Source: Embiotoca jacksoni
Lineage: Eukaryota; Chordata; Actinopteri; Embiotocidae
Assembly (NCBI GenBank): GCA_022577435.1
Contig: JAKOON010000057.1
Span: forward strand, 447,501 to 511,500
Direction of reading: 5' to 3'
DNA: 64,000 nt
In this document: in pieces, positions 1 through 64,000 of the stretch
How positions within the stretch are numbered: the first letter of the stretch is position 1
Layout: the number at the start of each line of letters is the position of its first letter
Notes under the pieces: generated by a model
The model's input: only the letters and a program-made list of their open reading frames with translations
The model's database searches: none
What the model was told of the DNA's origin: nothing
Position numbers and translations under genes: made by a program

Positions 1-656
1 GTGTCACATGCCCGTCTTCAAGCCCTTTATGAAGACGGGAGGAAGGTCTTCTACGTCTTTCTCTGAGACGAACAACAAAGCATGTTTCAGCAGAGGGACG
101 GCTGCCATCTCTCATTGGAAGCAGATGCTTCCAGAGTCTGGGTTTGATGTGGAGGAGTTCTTACGGTCCGGGTCCCAGTGTTGGTTTAATGGCCGAGCCT
201 GTGGACCATGTGTGTGTGAGCCTTTGTTAAATTGTGCCAAAGCTGTAACCCATGATGGCTGTCCTCAACTAATGATTTGCATAAATTTGACACTAGGAAG
301 TGGAAATGAAGGATAATTCCAGGTTATTGCAGCTTGTTGTTGTAGCTTAAATCGTTTGTATTTTGTAATTGCAGAGATCTGCTGACTGAAGAATTTGGTT
401 GCTCAGGTGTCACAAACTCCAGCGTTCATCCAATAAGTTCAGAGGCTGCTCCTGTTGCACACGAACAGTGCGCAGCATCGTGAGAAGCTGGAAACTTCGG
501 GAATAAGAACTACAAGTTTTGTGGCTTGATCGAAATCTGTACCACGTGTTTTTGTGAGCAGTGGTCCAGATGTGTCGGCCATTTCTTTTTTACGCGGAGA
601 AATTGTTGCGGAACAGAAATAAGCAGCAGGGAGACACATTTTCAATGACTGTCAGC
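1..656. other. Non-coding stretch, probably EFL1 intron
   Basis: No exon, RNA gene or repeat could be recognised. A 102-codon open frame at 8-316 has no family resemblance, no signal or domain, and no link to EFL1. It is taken as chance. Confidence 0.4.
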
Positions 657-1804
657 AGCCTGTTGCCATGTAGGAGGAGCCTGTTGCCATGTAGGAGGAG
701 CCTGATGTCATGTAGGAGGAGCCTGATGTCATGTTGGAGGAGCCTGTTGTCATGTTGGAGGAGCCTGTTGTCATGTAGGAGGAGCCTGTTGTCATGTTGG
801 AGGAACCTGTTGCCATGTTGGAGGAGCCTGATGTCATGTAGGAGGAGCCTGATGTCATGTTGGAGGAGCCTGTTGTCATGTTGGAGGAGCCTGTTGTCAT
901 GTAGGAGGAGCCTGTTGTCATGTTGGAGGAACCTGTTGCCATGTTGGAGGAGCCTGATGTCATGTAGGAGGAGCCTGATGTCATGTTGGAGGAGCCTGAT
1001 GTCATGTAGGAGGAGCCTGATGTCATGTTGGAGGAGCCTGTTGTCATGTAGGAGGAACCTGTTGCCATGTTGGAGGAGCCTGATGTCATGTAGGAGGAGC
1101 CTGTTGTCATGTTGGAGGAGCCTGTTGTCATGTAGGAGGAGCCTGATGTCATGTTGGAGGAGCCTGTTGTCATGTTGGAGGAGCCTGTTGTCATGTAGGA
1201 GGAGCCTGTTGTCATGTTGGAGGAACCTGTTGCCATGTTGGAGGAGCCTGATGTCATGTAGGAGGAGCCTGATGTCATGTAGGAAGAGCCTGTTGTCATG
1301 TTGGAGGAGCTTGATGTCATGTAGGAAGAGCCTGTTGTCATGTTGGAGGAACCTGTTGCCATGTTGGAGGAGCCTGATGTCATGTTGGAGGAACCTGTTG
1401 CCATGTTGGAGGAGCCTGATGTCATGTAGGAGGAGCCTGGTGTCATGTAGGAGGAGCCTGATGTCATGTTGGAGGAGCCTGTTGTCATGTTGGAGGAGCC
1501 TGATGTCATGTGGGAGGAGCCTGATGTCATGTAGGAGGAGCCTGATGTCATGTAGGAGGAGCCTGTTGTCATGTAGGAGGAGCCTGGTGTCATATAGGAG
1601 GAGCCTGATGTCATGTTGGAGGAGCCTGTTGTCATGTTGGAGGAGCCTGATGTGATGTGGGAGGAGCCTGTTGTCATGTAGGAGGAGCCTGGTGTCATGT
1701 AGGAGGAGCCTGGTGTCATGTAGGAGGAGCCTGATGTCATGTTGGAGGAGCCTGTTGTCATGTTGGAGGAGCCTGATGTCATGTGGGAGGAGCCTGTTGC
1801 CATG
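657..1804. repeat. 21-bp minisatellite, about 54 copies
   Basis: The unit is CTGWTGTCATGTWGGAGGAGC (W marks the two common variable bases; other variants include GCC for GTC and GAAC for GAGC). It is almost perfectly in register for 1.15 kb. Because 21 is divisible by three, several frames on both strands stay open (about 360-440 codons), giving artefactual repeats such as SLMSCRR on + and TSGSSYM on -. A higher-order period of six units (126 bp) is visible near 693-945, and part of it recurs near 1130-1260. Confidence 0.97.
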
Positions 1805-1809
1805 GCGAC
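1796..1809. promoter_or_regulatory. X-box (RFX-type) like motif
   Basis: GTTGCCATGGCGAC closely matches the palindromic X-box consensus bound by RFX factors. It arises at the exact right edge of the minisatellite, where the last unit meets unique sequence. Only a motif match supports it. Confidence 0.25.
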
Positions 1810-4800
1810 ACAGTTCAGGTGGTCCACTGAATGTTCCCCTCAGAAGGTCCCGGTGGAACTCGGTGTTGACAGTCTGACTCTTGGGGACGAATTCACGGCG
1901 ACACAAAGGAAACCCAGCTGGTGTCTCCTGACCTGGTGATCCTTCTTCGGTCTGGGACAGTGAAGCTCCGCCCCCTCTTGAAACGTGATGTCATCAGAAC
2001 ACCTGGCCGGTAGACTTTCTGAAGACTTTCAAGGGTCTCTGATGATGATTTACAAAGATTACAATAGTTTTTTTTTTCAAATTTATTAAACACATCTCCA
2101 CAAAACTTAAAACAAATTCGCATTACATCAACAAATGCAGTAATACCGTTTAAAACAAAACAATAACATCACAAACACAAATCATACTAACATGGTTTCA
2201 TAGAGATTAATAATCATAACTCCAAAGTGTCCCAAGTTTTCAATATTTTCAACCTCAACCATTTATTTAAACTTGATTTCATAAGACATTTTTCCTCAAT
2301 GTAATAATGTTTAAGATGTAAAATAAAGGAGTTCAAAGGCAGCTTTTTTGAAGGAGTTGAATATGTAAACTTTGCCAAGCAACACAACCATGTTCAATAA
2401 TAGTTTTGGGGTTTTCTTGAAATCACACAGTAAGAAATATATACAATACAATTCATATAAAAGACCTGAATTAAATGGAATAAATCATCATCATACAATA
2501 GAAATGAATCTGAATGAGAGAGAGTACATGAGACTGTTTAGTTCGCTAATGTAAATTATTGGATTATTACTATTATTATTATTGACATTTACATGTGAGC
2601 AGAATTTCAATGTTGTCAAGGTAAATTTCAACACGTGATGTGGATGAATAGTCTAATCTACATACAACAAATCATGTATAACAAACTTATAAATGCAGTG
2701 TTGTAAAAAGAACAATATTTCCGCTCTAAAAAGTCATAGAGTGGAAGCATCCGGAGCCTGCGTGAACATCTGGGTCTGGCCACGCCCCTTTGAGGATTGT
2801 TTCCTGCTGGGTGACAGTTGGCCTGATTATGGTCTGTCCACCCTCCATAGAGAATCGTTTGCAGTCGATCCATCCTACCGGGCGTCGACCTTTGGTCCGA
2901 CACTCTGCCACCGCTGCAGCGACCGGCCGAGTTCACCGAGTACCGCAACATCAGCAGATTTAATGACTGACAGTTGTGTTGGGTTATTTTCCAAAATCCC
3001 GACTCCACCTGTGTTTCTTCACCGAAGATACATTTTTTATGAATCAAAACAAACCTTGAACATCTGAACTCATTCAGAACTGAAGCAGCGTGAGTAAAAC
3101 CCGAGTTTCTTTCTGTGCTGGGAACCAGACGGACTCATACAGCAGAGCGTCTCCTCCACGCTGGCGCTCTGTCTGCAGCTCCTTCATATCCAGGGAGTCT
3201 GACTGGCTCTCCTCCTCCTCCTCCTCCTCCTGTCACACTCCTGATCCTAATTGCAGACTCTACCGATGCACTTCTTCAGGCAGAGAGACGGAGATCGAGA
3301 CGGAGATATAGATATGTGAAAGAGAGTAAAATATGAAAGGTCATCTCGGAATGTGAGCCAGGAAGGAAAAAGCCCGTCCAAAATCCAGACTGAGACTGAT
3401 TAATTGATATTTAATTGAAAATAGACCAAAGACAACATATCAAATGTTGAAACAAAAATATGTTATTATTTTATGAAAAATGTGCTAATTTTTAATTGAA
3501 AATAAAATGAAAATATATACTAATCTTTCAATTTGATGACAGCAGCACAGCATAAATATATGATAAAATATATATATATTATAAAACTGTATCATACTAT
3601 ATAATTATATGCATAAGAAAAGTTGCATTTTCCATGAATTTTTGTCTGCTCTCCATACGTAATGAGATCTGGAATGAAATGCATCCTGTGGTGTTTTTAA
3701 AATGATTACTCACCTTAAATGAAACTTGTTCAGCTGGACTTCATCCACCAACAGAACAATGAGCTCAATGCTTAAAACGTGTGTATGAACATTTGACGCA
3801 CAAATCTGGGATTCATCCGTATTTTCTTTCCTGGATTTGTTTCTACTCTGCGACCACGTTTAGAACCACCTCAGATTAAATCGGCATTCAAAAAAGTTGA
3901 TTTACGAATGCATTAAATAGGCTAACCATTAAATTGACGTCTTTTAATCCTCATCAGTTATTGTCTTAATTCAAATATTCACAGAAAACTTTAAATACCA
4001 TGTTATTTATGAATAAATTACCTCTGGCTTGGATTTCATCCCTCATTTCTGGGACGTATTTCTCTGATGTTGGACGTTAATATATTAACATATTAAATGT
4101 CCGTCAGATCAGCAGCTGCTCGTCCTTCTTTCTCTTTTGGTCTGTGATGCGTTTCTTTGTGTCAACTCTAATATTTAACCTTTTTTTTTTTAAACCTGTG
4201 CCACAGTGCTTTAGCACTTCAGGTGACGCAGCAGCCCGGTAACCATGGTTACTCGTGAGGAAACACTTTTGAAAAGTGTTCTTTTTTTCTGGCTTCCACC
4301 TCAGACACGAGTTTCTTTTTAGTTTTCGCTGCCAACTTCCCTTTCTTCATGAAGCTCCAGACACACGGATGTCCTTATATGGATAAATGGGGGCGTGTCA
4401 GTATGCTAATAGCAAAACCTGGACACGCCCACTTAGCTTCGAATGATTCTCATTCACTAACGTACTCAAGGTGGTGAAACTGGCCGGTGTGAACGTGTCA
4501 TGAATCCCTCGGGGGTTTGGTGTTCACATATTGGTGAACGAGGTCCGTTGACTTTCCTCCTCTCAGGAACATGAAGTCATTCACCTAAAACACTGAGCTT
4601 TGCTTGGTCCAGTCACACTCAGGTTAACGACCAATGAAGATCCTCACAGACGCTCGTCAAGTGAAGCCATCACCATCGTGACCTTTGCTCTGATTCTCCG
4701 GCATTCAGCGGCGCTGCTGGAGATCTGGAGATGTTGACCTTCGGGCGTTGTCTTCGTACAACACTACGACTTATTTACGTGGCAGCGTCTCGTGTGGTGA

Positions 4801-5195
4801 GGTGAGACGCAGTCAGACTTCACAGGTACGGAGACATAAAAACCTGAACTTCAGGAGGCTTGAAGTGCAGCTTTCTACAGTAATTAGTGGGTAAAGAGGA
4901 GAGCAGCAGCGCAGGAGGATGAACCTGCAGACACGTTGAACCCACATTCATCCTGCAGCGCTCCGTTTCACGTGGAAACCCTTCGTGGAAGAAGAGTCTT
5001 GTCCATCACGCTTCACAGCTCGTTTCTAACCGGCGCATTTAGTCTCCAACTTCCTGCGTCTGTCGATGAGGCTTTAATGTCCGAGGGAACGTCATCGAAG
5101 ACCTTCAATCACAGCAGCAGACGTCTTTAATGTCACTGTCGTTTCATTTTCCAGAACACTTTTTTCCTCCTTCGTCACCACGTTAGAAAGTCTGC
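1805..5195. other. Non-coding stretch, AT-rich, with one repeat-B fragment
   Basis: 2050-2560 and 3340-4120 are AT-rich with no gene. A short CTC run lies near 3208-3231. A 14-bp perfect palindrome, GTAACCATGGTTAC, lies near 4240. The preceding EFL1 exon, which would encode the end of the GTPase-domain region, was looked for and not found. Confidence 0.45.
2834..2940 (-). repeat. Dispersed repeat family B, fragment
   Basis: This 107-bp stretch (CTGTCCACCCTCCATAGAGA onward) resembles 6618-6745 and the reverse complement of 28945-29047. Only one end of the family is present. The class is unknown. Confidence 0.5.
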
Positions 5196-5410
5196 TTGTG
5201 GTTGCGATCGGCCGACTCCAGTGTTTGGAAGTCATTACTTCATCAGCGGAAACCGAGTCCCGGCGTTCCCGTTGTTACCGAGGAGAAACCGTTGGGAAGC
5301 AGGAGGCCTCGAACGCACCGCGCTGCGTTTACGAGGCCGATAACCGTCACGTCACGGCGCTGCTCTCGGCCTGTTTGTGGCGAGAGGTGAGCGGCACCGG
5401 GCCGGCTCTG
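5196..5410. other. CpG-rich patch
   Basis: CpG dinucleotides are far denser here than in the flanks, and the stretch includes CCGTCACGTCACGGCG, a CRE-like inverted repeat. It could be a regulatory patch or a young GC-rich insertion. A 137-codon open frame crosses it without recognisable similarity. Confidence 0.35.
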
Positions 5411-5685
5411 TTATTTGTTCTGAAGCTCGTGCCATCATCCGGTCGGGTTTTGCTCTTTTGTGGTTTCCTGTTTGAATCCTGCATTCAGGCCGCGGCCTCG
5501 TTTAGATCCAATATCTGCTCCAGAGGTGCAATCAGAGTGAGTGAGTCGGCTGCTGCTGCAGTCAGGAGCAAATTATGGGCTGTTTCCACTGGTTTGTCAT
5601 CACGGAGCTGAACTCTGAGCTGGATGCCGTCACTCAGGACTGTTGTGAGCAGCTGTGTTGCTGCAGTCACTGGTCGTTTTGAAGA

Positions 5686-5689
<4 letters not shown>

Positions 5690-5776
<87 letters not shown>

Positions 5777-6424
5777 TCTCACACGCACGCACACACACAG
5801 ACACACACACTCACACTCTCGCACGCACGCACGCACACTCACACGCACGCACACACACACACTCTCGCACGCACACACACACACTCACACTCTCGCACGC
5901 ACACACACACACTCTCACACGCACGCACACACACAGACACACACACACTCTCGCACGCACGCACGCACACACACACACACACACACACACTCACATGCAC
6001 GCACGCACGCACACACACAGACACACTCACACTCTCGCACGCACGCACTCACACGCACGCACACACACACACTCTCACACGCACGCACACACACACACTC
6101 ACACGCACGCACGCACACACACACACTCTCACACGCACGCACACACACACACTCACACGCACGCACGCACACACACACACTCTCACACGCACGCACACGC
6201 ACGCACACACACACACTCTCACACGCACGCACACACACACACTCACACGCACGCACACACACACACTCGCACGCACGCACGCACACACACACTCACACGC
6301 ACGCACACACACACACACTCGCACGCACGCACGCACACACACTCTCACACGCACACACACACACACACACACTCTCACACGCACACACACACACACGCTC
6401 ACACACACACACACACACACACAC
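5690..6424. repeat. Long (CA)n-derived array with CGCA and CTCA variants
   Basis: 735 bp of almost pure alternating purine-pyrimidine sequence. After a perfect (CA)n start it becomes a patterned mix of CACACACTCTCA and CGCACGCACGCA blocks of roughly 30-50 bp. All six frames stay open for long stretches (poly His-Thr or Cys-Val); none is a gene. Confidence 0.97.
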
Positions 6425-7362
6425 AGGTCATGCGGAACGACTCGTGCAGCCATGATTGTTCTGTTTCTCCATCTTTCCCCTGCGTTGAGTTTCTCTTCTG
6501 TTTCCATGTTTGAGGTTTCTGACATTAAAGGAACTTTTTAAAACGTTCGGTATCTTTTGTGAACAGATGTCAGTTTCCCGATTGATCGCTCCTCGACCTG
6601 GTGTGAAGAAGACGTCTGGTCGCCCTCCGTAGAGAATCCTCGTTTCATCCTAGTGGGCGTCGACCTCGGCTTCATTTGAACCAATCAGCTCGCCCTGAAA
6701 CCGGCCGACACTCTGCCTCCGCTGCAGCTACCGACCGCGTCCACCCCCGTTTTTTTTCCTGACTACAGAATATTTATTAAAAATCTTTTTCTTTTTTGAA
6801 TGCCAGCAACATTATGCAATTTAAAAAATATATATATAATTTCAGTCAGCGAGAGTTGAAAAGTGTTGACGCGGCGCTCGTCCAATCACAGTGAAGGAGG
6901 GGCGGAACTAAAGTGGTTCACCACAGACACCGGTCTCTGATTGGTCCGTCTTGCAGAGCGGCTGAACAAACGCTGATCCGAGCGGAGGATCATCGTCCCA
7001 ACATGTTCAACCGTTCAATGAGAAGAACGGCGGTCTGAATAGTTTCGGTGATTTTTACATGCGTGAAACATGTCGCGGTGTTTGTTGACATCCAAAAAAG
7101 ACTGCTGACCTTTTTATTTTATCCTCCATGTTGTTGTTTATGTATCATGTTGTGTTTTCCTTGTTTTGTCTGATTCGTTGCTGTCAGGGAATTTGAGTGA
7201 CGGAGACTTATAATAATATAATGATTTTAAAAAGTAGGTCTTTGAGGAGCCTTTATCACAAGTGAGTTAAACTCAAGGCTGCACACGGCTGTTCTACAAA
7301 TAACAACGATGATACTAATAATAAGAGAATATCTGGATGCTGCCTTGTGTTTCTGTGTTCAG
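6425..7362. other. Non-coding, holds repeat B; intron before the first exon seen
   Basis: Apart from the repeat-B copy at 6618-6912, no feature is recognised. The 3' end is the polypyrimidine tract and acceptor of the exon at 7363. Confidence 0.5.
6618..6912 (-). repeat. Dispersed repeat family B, near-complete copy
   Basis: It runs in reverse orientation to 28797-29049. Shared blocks include CCTCCGTAGAGAATC, a CGACCTCGG block, AACCAATCAGC, CTGAAACC and, at the far end, GAGAGTTGAAAA and CCAATCACAGTGAAGGAG. The middle is diverged and AT-rich. No coding capacity is seen. Confidence 0.6.
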
Positions 7363-62165
<54,803 letters not shown>

Positions 62166-62430
62166 GTGATTAATATTACTCATTTATCATTCAATTATAC
62201 ACAGCTAGACTTCACTGGTCCATTTCTACCTCGTACACGTGATCATTATTTGGATACAATATGTAGGAAAAGAAATAAAGTTGTGTTTTGGGAGCGCTGG
62301 GCAAAACACAACTTTATGTAGTTTTGGGAATGATGGCGGGAGGTCATAGAGGTCTTTACATCTGCATTAATGTGCAGTTTTCTTTATCCAGATATGATTT
62401 TACAGACAATCTGACCATATGTTAATCCTA
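62166..62430. other. Start of the next EFL1 intron
   Basis: Open frame continues to 62321 after the donor but is not coding. Confidence 0.5.
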
Positions 62431-62986
62431 CAGACTGGATATAAAAGAGTTTGTAGCTTCAGGTCTGTAAAACGGTTCTGATCCAGAAGTGTCTTCAGCT
62501 GCAATACCAGCGAGTGCCACTAGAGGTCGGCTCCAAAAAGCCTCCGGCTCCATAGACTCCCATTCAACTTCTCTCATCAAATCCAAAGTGAATAAAATGT
62601 GTCCATCAGTTATCTCGGTGTTGTTAGCTAAAGTCACTCCTTCTTATTAGTTTTCTGGAGGTCCATCTGAAAATAATCCCTCATTCATTAGAAAAGAAGA
62701 TTCAAGAAGACCTGTTTTTGGGGGCGTGTCTGTTTGATTGACAGGCCTGCGGTGCAGTCAGGTTACAGCTATCGGTGGGCGGGACGTAGTATCGTCAGGT
62801 TTCCGATCAGATCGGTCAGATCCAGCGCTGGCTCCTCCCCCAGCTCGTCCAAATATGGTCACTTCCTGCTCCGAACCGCTCCGAACTAACAAAGATGGTG
62901 ACGGACAGAATCTGAACTGGAGGATTCATAACGTTCACAAACCAACGATGACATCACTGATGGATGATGACGTCACTGATGGCCGA
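62431..62986 (-). repeat. Dispersed repeat family A, copy 10
   Basis: Full length, with the MTLANN frame open. It is highly similar to copies 2, 5 and 9. Confidence 0.88.
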
Positions 62987-63435
62987 TACTAGATGCAGAT
63001 CGTGTCTCATGACAATCAATTTCTCGGGCAGATTTAGAGCTACTTCAGTACGTGTCATGATGAGTGTGCATTTTTTCCGTGTCAGAGGTTTAATATTTAC
63101 TTTTTGTCCTGTCGTGCTCCTTCTTTATAAACTTTCCGACTTTATTAGGAGAAATCTTGGAGACATCAAATTTTAGACTTTGTAGTGTGTGATTTTGCTT
63201 TTGTCGTGGGGACGTTAGCTTTTTACCAACCAGTTTGGTTCAGAAAATAAATGTCTAACTACACCTTCTAACTATAAACCTGCTATTTCAGACCATAAAC
63301 TTCCAAACCTGCACCAGTCATTGTAATATGAGGCCATATATTATATATCAGGTGTTTCTGTTATCCAACCTACCCTAATTTATATAAATAGTAGAAATAG
63401 AAACAACTAATTCAAACAAGACCTTCTGTTTATGT

Positions 63436-63437
<2 letters not shown>

Positions 63438-63506
<69 letters not shown>
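63438..63506. repeat. (CA)n microsatellite
   Basis: About 69 bp with one CATA interruption. Confidence 0.98.
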
Positions 63507-63507
<1 letters not shown>

Positions 63508-63637
63508 CTGCACTGTGACTGAGCTCATTATGTGGGGCTGCAGGTCAATGAGGCCGTCTGGTTAATGAGACCGTTTCCTCGGGGGATTTGGAATCAAAGC
63601 TGCAGTCGACAATATGTGCGTTCGACCATTATACCTG

Positions 63638-63639
<2 letters not shown>

Positions 63640-63683
<44 letters not shown>
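63640..63683. repeat. (CA)n microsatellite
   Basis: A perfect run of about 44 bp. Confidence 0.98.
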
Positions 63684-63686
<3 letters not shown>

Positions 63687-64000
63687 TTAACGTCCTGTGG
63701 GCCATATGGACGGTGTCAGTTGGGGTAATGAGTCAAGTTGAGAGAGCGATGACTCTCGGCTGTGGAACATCAGACCGAACACTCTGTGATTTTAATGTCT
63801 TTTAGGTTTTACAGTCATTTTGATTTAAATCCTGCTGGTGTTGTTTTATCGTGTTTCTCATTAAGAGCTGATAAAGTTCTGATGATCATGGTGAAGTAAA
63901 AAAGCTATGATGATAGACTACTTTTTGATGACGGGGCTGTTCTGTTGTTGAAATAACTTCCATTTCCTTTTTTTTCATACGTTCTTTGCTGGATTTTTGT

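Larger units (their letters stand above)
62987..64000. other. Intron with two CA arrays
   Basis: No EFL1 terminal exon is found. 63507-63636 is unique-looking sequence between two CA arrays. Confidence 0.5.

Noticed and set aside
590..1906. A 438-codon frame on the minus strand and 364- and 391-codon frames overlapping it
   Set aside because: All are produced by the 21-bp minisatellite, whose unit length is divisible by three. There are no non-repeat domains and no splice context.
5624..6541. Long His/Thr and Cys/Val frames
   Set aside because: They are translations of the CA array.
1..7362. EFL1 GTPase-domain exons or a promoter of EFL1
   Set aside because: I looked for the P-loop, switch and NKID-type segments and for the exon just before 7363. 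None was seen, so the 5' half lies upstream of the window.
62166..64000. The last EFL1 exon
   Set aside because: No in-phase frame after an acceptor with the expected C-terminal helix was found. The space is filled by repeat A and CA arrays.

Overview
The window is teleost-fish genomic DNA, probably from a spiny-rayed fish. The evidence is a split protein-coding gene with GT-AG introns, very dense CA/GT microsatellites, L2/CR1-type LINE remnants, tRNA-headed short interspersed repeats and TTAGGG-type telomere-like arrays. There are no prokaryotic features.

The one gene I can support is EFL1 (elongation factor-like GTPase 1, EFTUD1/Ria1) on the + strand. Ten consecutive internal exons lie between 7363 and 62165. 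Every splice junction is GT-AG and every phase joins cleanly, giving about 631 codons without a stop. They cover the end of the linker after the GTPase domain, then EF-G-like domains II, III, IV and most of V. The GTPase-domain exons must lie upstream of base 1 and the last coding exon beyond base 64000. EFL1 works with SBDS to release eIF6 from late cytoplasmic pre-60S ribosomal subunits.

Layout: 1-7362 is intron or flank (a 21-bp minisatellite at 657-1804, a 735-bp CA array, repeat fragments). 7363-11269 holds three exons. 11270-40330 is a 29-kb intron packed with satellites, LINE debris, two copies of a VNTR-bearing element and, at 35.3-40.1 kb, a roughly 2-kb macrosatellite whose units carry a U6 snRNA-like sequence and degenerate TAACCC arrays. 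40331-41525 holds two exons. 41526-56043 is a 14.5-kb intron. 56044-62165 holds the last five exons seen here. 62166-64000 is the start of the next intron.

Ten copies of one dispersed repeat (family A below) sit in and around these introns. It has a short open frame that stays open in many copies but carries the same nonsense change in two. Three copies of another repeat (family C) and four of a third (family B) are also present. I found no multi-gene system. The most unusual structures are the U6/telomere-like macrosatellite and the repeat-A family. Nearly all long open frames outside the EFL1 exons are by-products of tandem repeats whose unit length is divisible by three, or of dinucleotide repeats.
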